Assembly (NCBI GenBank): GCA_902791985.1
Contig: CADAYD010000004.1
Location: forward strand, 84,735 to 148,734
Length of the DNA: 64,000 bases
Direction of reading: 5' to 3'
Source of the DNA: an uncultured bacterium
GTDB taxonomy: Bacteria > Cyanobacteriota > Vampirovibrionia > Gastranaerophilales > Gastranaerophilaceae
The notes beneath the pieces are model-generated. The model worked only from the letters and a program-made list of their open reading frames with translations, was not told the DNA's origin and made no database searches. This document shows positions 9,359 to 17,370 of this stretch, piece after piece (the first letter of the stretch is position 1; each line of letters starts with the position of its first letter). The position numbers and the translations under genes are program-made.

Positions 9359-10003
9359 TTATTTTATCGCGGGAAAGAAATATCTTACCCCATTATCACC
9401 GCGCCATCTTACATATCCTGTTTTTGGAGTTTTGTCCATATCCATTACGCTGACAAGCGCAAAATTACCTTTTATAATACTCAAATGAATTTTTTGCGGC
9501 ATATTTATTACAGAAATTGTTTGGGATAAATCATCCGGAGAACCCTTTATATCCTTACAAGTTGAAGGAGCACCCTTTAATATATTCAAACCATATTTTT
9601 TACCATAAGTAGTATAAAAATTTGTCCAAGTCATAAATTTGTATGGATCATCTTCTTTTATCCAACCTGTAAGCCCTTTTGAGTTGTCATAAACAATTTC
9701 AACCCAACCGTCAACAATATCCACAACATTTACATAAGCCAAATCTTTTTTAGCAATAAAAACTGTAAAGAAATTATCCGCTCCGATTGATTCAGGAAAA
9801 AATTCCTCACTGTTCCAGCGTACACGATACAAAATCTGGGCTTCTTCATCAGGAAATTTGTAAATATTTATATCATCTTTAACCTGATATAATCCGACAG
9901 TACGCACTCCGTCCAATGTAGGTTGAATTGGTATAATATCTTTTGCCAAACTACCCAAAGCCAAAAATAATACCATTATTATTGATAAAAATATTCTTTT
10001 CAT
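9359..10003 (-). CDS. Exported SH3-like domain protein
   Basis: A 214-residue protein with a clear Sec signal peptide (hydrophobic core from about residue 4, probable cleavage near ALGSLA-KD at about residue 20). A bacterial SH3-like segment occupies about residues 40-125: a DINIYKFPD stretch, then GWVEIVYDNSKGLTGWI. Bacterial SH3 domains usually bind peptidoglycan or other envelope ligands, so a cell-wall role is plausible but inferred. The C-terminal half is unrecognised. There is no lipobox. An AGAGGA site precedes ATG. It is a single-gene unit upstream of the ilvE-dehydrogenase operon. Confidence 0.7.
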   Translation of the reverse strand: MKRIFLSIIMVLFLALGSLAKDIIPIQPTLDGVRTVGLYQVKDDINIYKFPDEEAQILYRVRWNSEEFFPESIGADNFFTVFIAKKDLAYVNVVDIVDGWVEIVYDNSKGLTGWIKEDDPYKFMTWTNFYTTYGKKYGLNILKGAPSTCKDIKGSPDDLSQTISVINMPQKIHLSIIKGNFALVSVMDMDKTPKTGYVRWRGDNGVRYFFPAIK

Positions 10004-10124
10004 AGAATTTTCCTCTTAGTTTTTGTCAAACGAAAACCTAACTTACACTCCATATTATAGTTATTATTATAAAAAAAACAAGAACGAAATATATAAATAC
10101 AAAATCCGTTCTATTTTAACTGTT

Positions 10125-11162
10125 TTACATCCACGGCTTGATTAAAAATTTTATCGCTTTGCCATCTATGTGCTGCTGCATTGCATATTCAACTTTTTCC
10201 AGAGGCAGGATATCTGTTATAAGTTTTTCAACTTCAATTTCACCTGATGCAATATATTCCAGCGCTTTTCTAAAATACTCCGGAGTGTGATGAAATACAC
10301 TCATCATCTTTATATCGCCATAATGCATTTTTGTTGTATCAAAACTTACTTGCGAACCTGATTTGCAGCCGCCAAAAAAATGAACAGTCCCACCCGGACG
10401 CACACAATCAAATATTTGCTCCCAAATTTCCGGCAGCCCGACACATTCTATTGAAACATCTAAACCTTTATTTTCATCCGAAAAATCTTTAAAAATTTTC
10501 ACCGGATTAGGATATTTTTTCAAATCAACAATTTCATCAGCATGTGCAAAATCTTCTGCCATATGGAGTTTAACAGGATTTCTGCCTGCTACAATTACTC
10601 TTGCACCCATTAATTTGGCTACACGCGCAAACATCAACCCGATTGGTCCAATACCAACAATCCCGACAGTTTGTCCTTCTTTTATTTCCGTTCTATATGC
10701 ACCATGTACGACATTTGCAAGCGGTTCGCAAAATGCTGCTTTGTCAAAACTCAAATCAGGAGGCAAAATCAGCATATTCTTTTTAACAATTCTGACAGGA
10801 ATAGTAATATATTGCGCATAAGCTCCATTTAATAAATCCAAATTCTCACAGAGATTATACTCTTTCCGCTTGCAGTAAAAACACTCACCGCAAGGCGCAG
10901 AATTAGCAGCAACAACTCTATCTCCAACATTAAAACCTTCGACATTTTTGCCGATTTTATCAACAATTCCTGCAAATTCATGTCCAAACCCTGACGGAAC
11001 CTCTTTTATTAGTACAGGATGACCTCTGCGGTATGTTTTTACATCTGTTCCGCAGGTTAATGCTGACATTATTTTAACGGTAACTTCACCATCCTGAGGC
11101 GGTTTTACCGGAACATCTTCATAACGAATATCTTTTGGTCCGTAATACTGAATAGATTTCAT
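10125..11162 (-). CDS. Zinc-dependent medium-chain alcohol/polyol dehydrogenase
   Basis: MDR-superfamily NAD(P)-dependent oxidoreductase of 345 residues. The catalytic zinc region begins with CGTDVKTYRRGHP and GFGHEFAG. The structural zinc loop has four cysteines (CGECFYCKRKEYNLC, about 92-106). The Rossmann motif is GIVGIGPIGLMFA (about 168-180). It resembles the sorbitol, threonine and galactitol-phosphate dehydrogenase group, and the substrate is not deducible. It begins two bases after the ilvE stop and is surely co-transcribed with it, which hints at an amino- or keto-acid-linked role. Confidence 0.85.
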   Translation of the reverse strand: MKSIQYYGPKDIRYEDVPVKPPQDGEVTVKIMSALTCGTDVKTYRRGHPVLIKEVPSGFGHEFAGIVDKIGKNVEGFNVGDRVVAANSAPCGECFYCKRKEYNLCENLDLLNGAYAQYITIPVRIVKKNMLILPPDLSFDKAAFCEPLANVVHGAYRTEIKEGQTVGIVGIGPIGLMFARVAKLMGARVIVAGRNPVKLHMAEDFAHADEIVDLKKYPNPVKIFKDFSDENKGLDVSIECVGLPEIWEQIFDCVRPGGTVHFFGGCKSGSQVSFDTTKMHYGDIKMMSVFHHTPEYFRKALEYIASGEIEVEKLITDILPLEKVEYAMQQHIDGKAIKFLIKPWM

Positions 11163-11164
11163 TT

Positions 11165-12199
11165 TTAAATAATCTTTCTTATCCAGCCTTCCGGCGCTTC
11201 TATTTTACCATATTGTATTCCTGTCAGAGTATCATAAAGTTTTTTGGTTATTTCGCCCGGAGCATCCATACCTGATGGGAACAAAATGGATTTACCATGA
11301 TTATCAATTCTGCCAACAGGAGAAATTACAGCTGCCGTACCGCAAAGCCCACATTCAGCAAAATCATTGAGTTCTTCAAGATAAACTTCTCTTTCTTCAA
11401 CTTCTAGTCCTAAATAGTGTTGCGCAACATACATCAGCGAACGTCTTGTAATTGACGGTAAAATGCTTGACGATTTCGGAGTAACTACTTTGCCGTCTTT
11501 TGTTATGAATAAGAAGTTAGCCCCGCCCGTTTCTTCGACTTTTGTGCGTGTTTGCGGGTCAAGATAAAGGTTTTCGGCATATCCTTCTTTGTGTGCCATT
11601 ACTCCGGCATGCAAACTCATTGCATAATTGAGTCCTGCCTTAACATGCCCTGTACCGTGTGGTGCAGCTCTGTCAAAATCACTGACTTTCAATGTAATAG
11701 GTTTAGAACCGCCTTTAAAATAAGGTCCTACAGGAGAAACAAATACTCTGAACATAAAATCTTGTGCCGGTTTTACTCCCATAACAGGTGAATATCCGAA
11801 CAAATATGGTCTTATATAAAGACTTGCACCGGTACCGTAAGGAGGAACATATTTCAAATTGGCCTTAACTGTTTTTTCAACGGCTTCAACAAACTTATCC
11901 TGCGGATATGGCTGCATTTCAAGCCTTTGTGCAGTATCAAACATACGCTGCGCATTCATATCAGGCCTGAAAATTACAACATGCCCGTCAACTGTTTCAT
12001 AAGCCTTCATCCCCTCAAAACAAGTCTGCGCATATTGCAAAACACACGCACATTCGTTCATGGTTATATTTTCGTTGTCTGTAAGTTCGCCATCATCCCA
12101 TTTACCATCTTTGAACATTGAAACAAATCTTTTATCTGTTTTGTAATAACCAAAACCTAAGTTCGCCCAATCTATATTTGCTTTTTCAATAGTCTGCAT
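11165..12199 (-). CDS. ilvE: Branched-chain amino acid aminotransferase
   Basis: Fold-type IV PLP enzyme that interconverts Leu, Ile and Val with their 2-oxo acids. At 344 residues it belongs to the longer (type II) class. Landmarks are CFEGMKAYET (about 60), YIRPYLFG (128-135), the PLP lysine K187 in GHVKAGLNYA, EETGGANFLF, and the TRRSLM loop. AGGAGG eight bases upstream sets the start. It is first in a two-gene operon with the dehydrogenase and divergent from fabG, with which it shares a palindromic promoter region. Confidence 0.94.
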   Translation of the reverse strand: MQTIEKANIDWANLGFGYYKTDKRFVSMFKDGKWDDGELTDNENITMNECACVLQYAQTCFEGMKAYETVDGHVVIFRPDMNAQRMFDTAQRLEMQPYPQDKFVEAVEKTVKANLKYVPPYGTGASLYIRPYLFGYSPVMGVKPAQDFMFRVFVSPVGPYFKGGSKPITLKVSDFDRAAPHGTGHVKAGLNYAMSLHAGVMAHKEGYAENLYLDPQTRTKVEETGGANFLFITKDGKVVTPKSSSILPSITRRSLMYVAQHYLGLEVEEREVYLEELNDFAECGLCGTAAVISPVGRIDNHGKSILFPSGMDAPGEITKKLYDTLTGIQYGKIEAPEGWIRKII

Positions 12200-12224
12200 A
12201 ATTTATCCCTCCTGATAAAACAAG

Positions 12225-12252
12225 TATAGCATAAATATTTGTTTATGCTATA
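12225..12252. promoter_or_regulatory. Palindromic divergent promoter between ilvE and fabG
   Basis: A perfect 11-bp inverted repeat: TATAGCATAAA (12225-12235), 6-base loop, TTTATGCTATA (12242-12252). Its outer edges form -10-like hexamers in both directions (TATAAT on plus, TATACT on minus). A repressor bound here would block both transcription units. Confidence 0.55.
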
Positions 12253-12360
12253 ATTTGGAAAGTTGAAGAGGGATAAAATTAGTATTGAAAACAGATATCA
12301 CTCACCATACCCTCTCCTCATTAGGGCGAGGAGAAATAGAAAATAAGGAGAAAGATTAAA

Positions 12361-13092
12361 ATGACTGAGAGAAAAATTGCTTTAATTACAGGCGGTTCAA
12401 GAGGAATCGGTTTTAGCTGCGCTAAAGAACTTGCTCATGCCGGATGCGACATAATTATCAACGATATTTGCGATGCTGCAACCGCTCAACCGGCTATTGA
12501 TGAAATCAAGGCTATCGGCGTTAATGCTTGGTTTTACCAATTTGACGTATCAAATGACGAACAAGTTAAAACTGCCGTTGACAAAATGATTGAAGAACAC
12601 GGACATATTGACATTCTTTTGAACAATGCAGGTATCACAAAAGACGGTCTGTTTATTAGAATGGATGCCGAACAATGGGAAAGAGTTATCAAAATTAACC
12701 TTGGCAGTGCTTATTATGTAACCCACGCCGTAATCAAATACATGATGAAAGCAAGACAGGGTTCAATTATCAACATGTCATCAATCGTCGGGGTTCACGG
12801 TAACGCAGGTCAGGCAAACTACTCTGCTTCAAAAGCAGGTTTAATCGGGTTGACCAAAACTCTTGCAAAAGAATTCGGTTCACGCAACATCAGAGTAAAT
12901 GCTGTTTGCCCAGGATTTATTCAGACTGCAATGACTGCAAATCTTGGTAACATCGAAGAATACGCAGCAGCAATTCCAATGAAAAGATTCGGTACACCTG
13001 AAGATATTGCAAAAGTTGTTAAATTTTTGGCACTTGATACCGATTATGTAACAGGTCAGGCTATCGAAGTTGCCGGCGGTTTGATGCTGTAA
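12361..13092 (+). CDS. fabG: 3-oxoacyl-ACP reductase
   Basis: Short-chain dehydrogenase of type II fatty-acid synthesis that reduces 3-oxoacyl-ACP with NADPH. It has 243 residues, as is usual. TGGSRGIG (about 10-17) binds the cofactor, NNAG is near 88, the catalytic S141-Y154-K158 set lies in MSSIVG and YSASK, and PGFIQTAM follows. An AAGGAG site lies upstream. The 5' leader also contains a CTCCTC/GAGGAG hairpin near 12313-12334. Other fab genes in the window (acpP, fabF, fabD) are not in this operon. Confidence 0.94.
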   Translation: MTERKIALITGGSRGIGFSCAKELAHAGCDIIINDICDAATAQPAIDEIKAIGVNAWFYQFDVSNDEQVKTAVDKMIEEHGHIDILLNNAGITKDGLFIRMDAEQWERVIKINLGSAYYVTHAVIKYMMKARQGSIINMSSIVGVHGNAGQANYSASKAGLIGLTKTLAKEFGSRNIRVNAVCPGFIQTAMTANLGNIEEYAAAIPMKRFGTPEDIAKVVKFLALDTDYVTGQAIEVAGGLML

Positions 13093-13121
13093 ATATCATC
13101 TTTACAAGAGAAAAAAGTTAT

Positions 13122-13155
13122 AAAACGGGAATTGTATTAAATTCCCGTTTTTTGT
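13122..13155 (+). terminator. fabG terminator
   Basis: Twelve-bp perfect stem, arms 13122-13133 and 13140-13151 (AAAACGGGAATT), 6-base loop, T-run. Confidence 0.88.
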
Positions 13156-13159
13156 TGTT

Positions 13160-13310
13160 TTATATATCAAGCAAAACCTGACTTACAATCCAGGTTTGAG
13201 TAAACCAATAGTATTGTGGGCAAAGCGACAGCGTGCCCACAAGTGTCAGGTAAACCTGACCTACATTCTAAAAAAAAGATAGGCACGCTTACGCTTTGCC
13301 CATCCAACAT
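13160..13310. repeat. Cluster of REP-like hairpins
   Basis: Intergenic stretch containing the hairpin GTGGGCA...TGCCCAC (near 13216-13240), an imperfect second copy of the same GCAAAGCG/CGTGCC block in inverted orientation near 13289-13310, and repeats of an AAACCTGACTTACA-type motif (near 13173 and 13250; a related copy lies near 10034). This looks like short dispersed repeats rather than coding sequence. Confidence 0.6.
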
Positions 13311-13530
13311 ACTCATTTCAGAGTCTGCTTATAGAGCAAATTTTACGGTGCCCAGTAGTAAATTCCGAAACAAGTTCGAAATGACAATTTTATTTATGAA
13401 TTATTATTAAGTTTTGGTTCTTTTGGTTTTGATTCTGTTATTATTTTTATTGAGGGTAAGCCCTGTATAAACAACACTTACTTTCCGTTCGCTGCGACTG
13501 CAAATCGTACCAAAACGAATGATGAAAGGA
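13311..13530. other. Non-coding stretch upstream of the small toxin-like gene
   Basis: About 220 bp without a supported gene. It presumably contains the promoter and leader of the peptide gene at 13542. A small AGGG/CCCT hairpin lies near 13454-13465. I could not assign a convincing -35/-10 pair. Confidence 0.4.
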
Positions 13531-13541
13531 GGTGATGCAAG

Positions 13542-13616
13542 ATGGATTTCAGTGTAACTGAAAAAGCACTATGGCTTATCCTAGCGATAATCATAGTGCT
13601 TAAATTCCACAAATAG
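13542..13616 (+). CDS. 24-residue hydrophobic peptide, candidate type I toxin
   Basis: Short gene that starts with ATG, 5 bases after an almost perfect anti-SD complement (AAAGGAGGTGAT, about 13525-13536). The product has a polar N-terminus (MDFSVTEKA), one membrane-spanning helix (LWLILAIIIVL) and a basic tail (KFHK). This is the layout of TxpA/Fst/holin-like type I toxins. The coding sequence can fold into a long hairpin: 9-bp perfect arms 13565-13573 and 13592-13600 plus an inner TTATC/GATAA stem. A terminator follows at once, and a consensus antisense promoter faces it from downstream. Toxicity and antisense control are inferred. Confidence 0.7.
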   Translation: MDFSVTEKALWLILAIIIVLKFHK

Positions 13617-13660
13617 AGGGCTTTTAAAGAGGCAGGCGGCAACCTGTCTCGCCCTTTTCT
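13617..13660 (+). terminator. Terminator of the small peptide mRNA
   Basis: Outer arms AGGGC (13617-13621) and GCCCT (13651-13655) enclose an inner stem 13629-13636 with 13643-13650 (GAGGCAGG, CCTGTCTC, one G-U), loop CGGCAA, then a T-run. Confidence 0.8.
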
Positions 13661-13662
13661 TT

Positions 13663-13691
13663 ATTATAAACTATTGGTTTACATTTTTCAA
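13663..13691 (-). promoter_or_regulatory. Antisense promoter facing the small peptide gene
   Basis: Read on the minus strand: TTGAAA (13691-13686), 17-bp spacer, TATAAT (13668-13663). The predicted start near 13656 sits at the end of the sense terminator, so the RNA would be complementary to the 3' part of the peptide mRNA, as in TxpA/RatA-type modules. Confidence 0.55.
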
Positions 13692-13771
13692 GACTCATTA
13701 ATATTGTATTCTCTTTTATTGAGAAATCATTAATTTTTTCGTAAAATGTCATTAAACAAAGGAAGTATTTT

Positions 13772-15079
13772 ATGAAAAAGTTTAGTGTTTTATTATTTGT
13801 TAGTATCTTGGCGATTTTGACAACGGTGCAAAATCAGTCGCAAGCGATTATTATCACTGCTGACAATGTACAAAGTACAAGAGTTAAAACCGTCAGCCAG
13901 TCCATGCCTTATTCTAATTACCTCAAATTCTACACCATAGAAGATAGCAGGGTTCAAATTCATTTTAATCAAATGAACGAAGAAACCGAAAAAAATTATC
14001 TGCGCAACCTCTCTAAAGAAGAAAAACAGGATTACAAATACACAAAAAAAATTCAACAACTAATAGATAAAGGTGCTTGGGGTGAGGTTTTATACAAATA
14101 TCCGACATTTTATCCTGCTCTTGTCCAATATTACAACAACTGCATAGAAAAAAATCTATATGAAGAAGCTCTGCGTACAATGGATAAAATTCGTATGGCA
14201 GACAGAAATTATCAAATTTTCTCGAAAAATACTATTAATAATGAACTCGGCTCACTTTATATGAGAAATAAACAATATCAAAAAGCACTTGATGTTTTTA
14301 AACTTTATGAAAATTCCGGAAATGAAAGAATTTATTCATCAATGGCTCAGTGCTACTACGGATTGGGAGAATACCAAAATGCGCTCAATTACTTAGGTCG
14401 AATAAGAAACAAAACCTATGAAGATAATGAACTGGTATACAATATTTATGCAGGGAAAAATGACCTTGTTAATGCACACAAAGCAGCAATTACATTAAAC
14501 AATCAACGATACAATTTTGAAAACTTAATGCGTATTCAAAAAACATCCCAAAACGACACGGAACGTTTAAAATATGCTTATCAAGCACGTAATACGACAA
14601 TGAACGAGGGAGATATCGCAATAGTCAATAAAATTATTGCCGACCTTGAACAGAAAAAAATTGATAAACAATTATCAAAACTCAAGGTTTTTGTTAAAGC
14701 ACCAAACTGGGAATATTTTCGGAATCAATTACCTGAGAACATTTCAGCTGCTGAACTTTGCCAAAAACAGGATGAATTTTTTCACACTGCAAACGAATAT
14801 TTAATGAGATACGACGGACAGCAACTGACTAACGCTTTCTATTCGTTAAATCAGGATTATATGAACTATGTTATTGCTAAAAAAGAACAGTATTACAAAG
14901 AAAAGCAAGCCGAAGCAGAGCAGGCAATGCTTGAAATGCAAGCACAACAGCAATATATCAATGAACAACTCATTCAACAGCAACGTATGCAAAACTATAT
15001 ACGCATGCAGCATATCCAAAATCTGGGAAATCGCTCATATTACTCAAATCCGCTGATTATGTATGATCCGTTTTGGTAA
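13772..15079 (+). CDS. Exported TPR protein
   Basis: A 435-residue protein with a Sec signal peptide (about 1-25, ending SQA), two to four tetratricopeptide-like helical repeats at about 110-260 (for example ALRTMDKIRMADRNY and QKALDVFKLYENSG), and a long Gln/Glu-rich coiled coil near 370-415 before a short aromatic tail ending PFW. It is probably a periplasmic or surface scaffold. No enzymatic motif is visible. AAAGGAAG precedes the ATG. It is not obviously co-transcribed with its neighbours. Confidence 0.75.
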   Translation: MKKFSVLLFVSILAILTTVQNQSQAIIITADNVQSTRVKTVSQSMPYSNYLKFYTIEDSRVQIHFNQMNEETEKNYLRNLSKEEKQDYKYTKKIQQLIDKGAWGEVLYKYPTFYPALVQYYNNCIEKNLYEEALRTMDKIRMADRNYQIFSKNTINNELGSLYMRNKQYQKALDVFKLYENSGNERIYSSMAQCYYGLGEYQNALNYLGRIRNKTYEDNELVYNIYAGKNDLVNAHKAAITLNNQRYNFENLMRIQKTSQNDTERLKYAYQARNTTMNEGDIAIVNKIIADLEQKKIDKQLSKLKVFVKAPNWEYFRNQLPENISAAELCQKQDEFFHTANEYLMRYDGQQLTNAFYSLNQDYMNYVIAKKEQYYKEKQAEAEQAMLEMQAQQQYINEQLIQQQRMQNYIRMQHIQNLGNRSYYSNPLIMYDPFW

Positions 15080-15107
15080 GGGTATTTAACAAAACTTAAA
15101 ACATGGC

Positions 15108-15136
15108 TTGGAAAAGGCTTGAAAATAGTTTATACT
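15108..15136 (+). promoter_or_regulatory. Promoter upstream of the GGDEF/HD-GYP gene
   Basis: TTGGAA (15108-15113), 17-bp spacer, TATACT (15131-15136). This gives a 5' leader of about 180 nt before the TTG start at 15324. Nothing recognisable as a riboswitch was seen in the leader. Confidence 0.5.
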
Positions 15137-15323
15137 ATAGTTGTAGTAATAAATTCTTAAAATTTGCGGGCGAAAATAAGGATTTATTTAAATTTCCATA
15201 TATTTGGAGTATGTATTTGGAAATGTTATAGAGTACAATTTATTTAAGTAATGTAAAAAAAACTCAAAAAACTGTCAAAAATTTTTATTACAGAACTTAA
15301 ATAAAAAAACAGGTAGTTGAATT

Positions 15324-17306
15324 TTGGAAAAAACAAGCAAAAAAATATCAAACAAAAAGACTAAAAGCTCAGATGGGTCTTTAAGTTCTAATCCTATTGG
15401 AAATATAATAGATAGGATAGAAGAGTCTTTGCCTAATGTTGCAGGAAATAAAAATAATCCTTACAGCAGCGAACTTTCAACACCTGTAAAAACATCAACT
15501 CCTGTTAAACAAAATCCGTTTGGAGAAAATCAGAGCTTCAGCAGCATTGTTGAAACAATAAATAATTTCAACATAACTAAAACTCATTCTCATCCGTTTG
15601 TGCCATATCCGCAAGAACAAAACAGTACTCCGGTAGCGATTAATTATGCTGAGATAATGAAGAATGTATCCGATGCTTTTGCTCATAATTCAAGCCTGAT
15701 TAACCTTTTTTCCAGAATGAACGATATATTTGTTAAAAAACAGAAATGGAATTTCATCGGATTTGGTCTTTTACATGAAAAATCAAAATGCTTGAATATC
15801 AGACTATATTCAAAAACCGGTAATTCATATAATTCAAAAGTATTCTTATCGGATGAATCTAATCCGATTGTTAAATGTTTTAATACAAAAAATATTATTG
15901 ATCAGGATAATATTGATTATATAAACATACCTTATTTGAACAAAACCGGCTCTGTTATTATTCCAATGATGTCTGTTGACAAATGTGTCGGAGTAATGCT
16001 TGTCGGTAAAAGTATTTCAAGGTTAAATATTAATATTTCTACATTTCTCGCAAACTATATGGGCATGTATATCCATAATATTCAACTCTTGGAACAAACA
16101 AACAAATTTGCAAATACTGATACTTTAACTTCATTATATACACATAGAGGTTTTCAAGAAGTACTTGCAAAAGAAATTGCCAAAGCTGATGACAATAAAA
16201 CACCTTTGTCAGTTATTATGTTTGATGTTAATAACATAACTAAAATTAACAGAGAACTCGGACATGCCAAAGGTGATGAAGTAATTAAGATTATTGCCGA
16301 TAAGGTTAAACAAAATATTAAAAACACTGATAGCGCAGGGCGCTATGGCGGAGATGAAATTGCCGTTATTATGCCGGAAACTGATACTAAAAATGCGAAA
16401 TATATGGCAGAATATATTACATATTGCTTGTCATGTTGTTTTGTAGACGATGTCGGACCTGTTAAAGTATCCGTTGGGGTTGCTACATATCCTGATTGTG
16501 CACAAGATCAAGAAAAATTATTACTTCTTGTTGAACAAGCTATGTATATTTCTCAGGCAAAAGGCTATAAAGAAGGTATGTCTGCAATTATAAGTACGGA
16601 AGATTTTAATTTCTGGGATGATGTTGCAGTAAATTCGTTTGCAGAAATTCTTGCAAAACGCCATTTTGACAGCGGTATAAATTTTGAAGATGAACTTGTT
16701 AAAAAGATTAATAACGTTGAAATCCTAAATCACAACAACATGATGGAAATGGTTACATCACTTGCAGGTGCAATTGATGCGAAAGACCCATATACAAAAG
16801 GTCATTCAACAAGTGTCTCAAGATACTCGGAAGCGCTTGCCCGTGCCGTTAACCTTCCGGAAGCAGATGTTGAGCGTATTAAAATCGGTGCAATGCTTCA
16901 TGATATAGGAAAAATCGGTATACCGGAAAGTGTTCTTAAAAAACCCGGCAAATTGACAGATGAAGAATGGGAAATTATGAAACAACATCCTTCAATAGGT
17001 GCAGAGAAAGTACTTGCACCAAATGAAGCATTAAGAGAATTCATACCAATAGTTAAACATCATCACGAAAGACTTGACGGAAACGGTTATCCTGACAACC
17101 TAAAAGGAGAAGATATACCTTTAGATGCACGTATTGTTTCCGTTGCAGATGCTTATCATGCTCTCGTAAGTGACAGACCATACAGAAAAGGTATGCCTAT
17201 AGAAAAAGCATGTGCTATTTTGCAAGAAGGTGCAGGAACACAGTGGGATAGCGATTTAGTCAGAGCATTTATTGCAATTGCACCGTCACTGACAACTAAA
17301 GTTTAA
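15324..17306 (+). CDS. GAF-GGDEF-HD-GYP cyclic-di-GMP enzyme
   Basis: A 660-residue signalling protein that can in principle both make and degrade c-di-GMP. Residues 1-110 are low complexity, 115-270 are GAF-like, and 275-430 are a GGDEF domain with YGGDEI (active-site GGDE intact, last residue I instead of F). An HD-GYP domain occupies about 480-655, with H526-D527 in HDIGKIGIPE and HHHERLDGNGYP near 579-590, both complete. There is no membrane segment. The start is TTG, weakly supported by CAGGTAG. Which activity dominates cannot be told from sequence. Confidence 0.9.
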   Translation: MEKTSKKISNKKTKSSDGSLSSNPIGNIIDRIEESLPNVAGNKNNPYSSELSTPVKTSTPVKQNPFGENQSFSSIVETINNFNITKTHSHPFVPYPQEQNSTPVAINYAEIMKNVSDAFAHNSSLINLFSRMNDIFVKKQKWNFIGFGLLHEKSKCLNIRLYSKTGNSYNSKVFLSDESNPIVKCFNTKNIIDQDNIDYINIPYLNKTGSVIIPMMSVDKCVGVMLVGKSISRLNINISTFLANYMGMYIHNIQLLEQTNKFANTDTLTSLYTHRGFQEVLAKEIAKADDNKTPLSVIMFDVNNITKINRELGHAKGDEVIKIIADKVKQNIKNTDSAGRYGGDEIAVIMPETDTKNAKYMAEYITYCLSCCFVDDVGPVKVSVGVATYPDCAQDQEKLLLLVEQAMYISQAKGYKEGMSAIISTEDFNFWDDVAVNSFAEILAKRHFDSGINFEDELVKKINNVEILNHNNMMEMVTSLAGAIDAKDPYTKGHSTSVSRYSEALARAVNLPEADVERIKIGAMLHDIGKIGIPESVLKKPGKLTDEEWEIMKQHPSIGAEKVLAPNEALREFIPIVKHHHERLDGNGYPDNLKGEDIPLDARIVSVADAYHALVSDRPYRKGMPIEKACAILQEGAGTQWDSDLVRAFIAIAPSLTTKV

Positions 17307-17318
17307 TTAATAATAAAC

Positions 17319-17352
17319 AAAAAGCCTTGCAATAACACAAGGCTTTTTTAAA
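17319..17352. terminator. Terminator after the GGDEF/HD-GYP gene
   Basis: Arms 17319-17329 and 17338-17348 (AAAAAGCCTTG, perfect), 8-base loop, T-run. It lies between converging genes and can act both ways. Confidence 0.85.
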
Positions 17353-17370
17353 TTTGGAATAATTATTAAA

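Noticed and set aside
12300..12340. CRISPR-like or tandem repeats in GC-rich hairpins (also at 41961, 53305)
   Set aside because: Single short palindromes without regular repeat-spacer structure; no CRISPR array or cas gene is present in the window.
13216..13410. 64-codon plus-strand frame
   Set aside because: Begins inside a hairpin repeat, has no ribosome-binding site and no protein-like composition.
15103..15231. 42-codon frame upstream of the GGDEF gene
   Set aside because: No ribosome-binding site, and it overlaps the promoter elements at 15108-15136.
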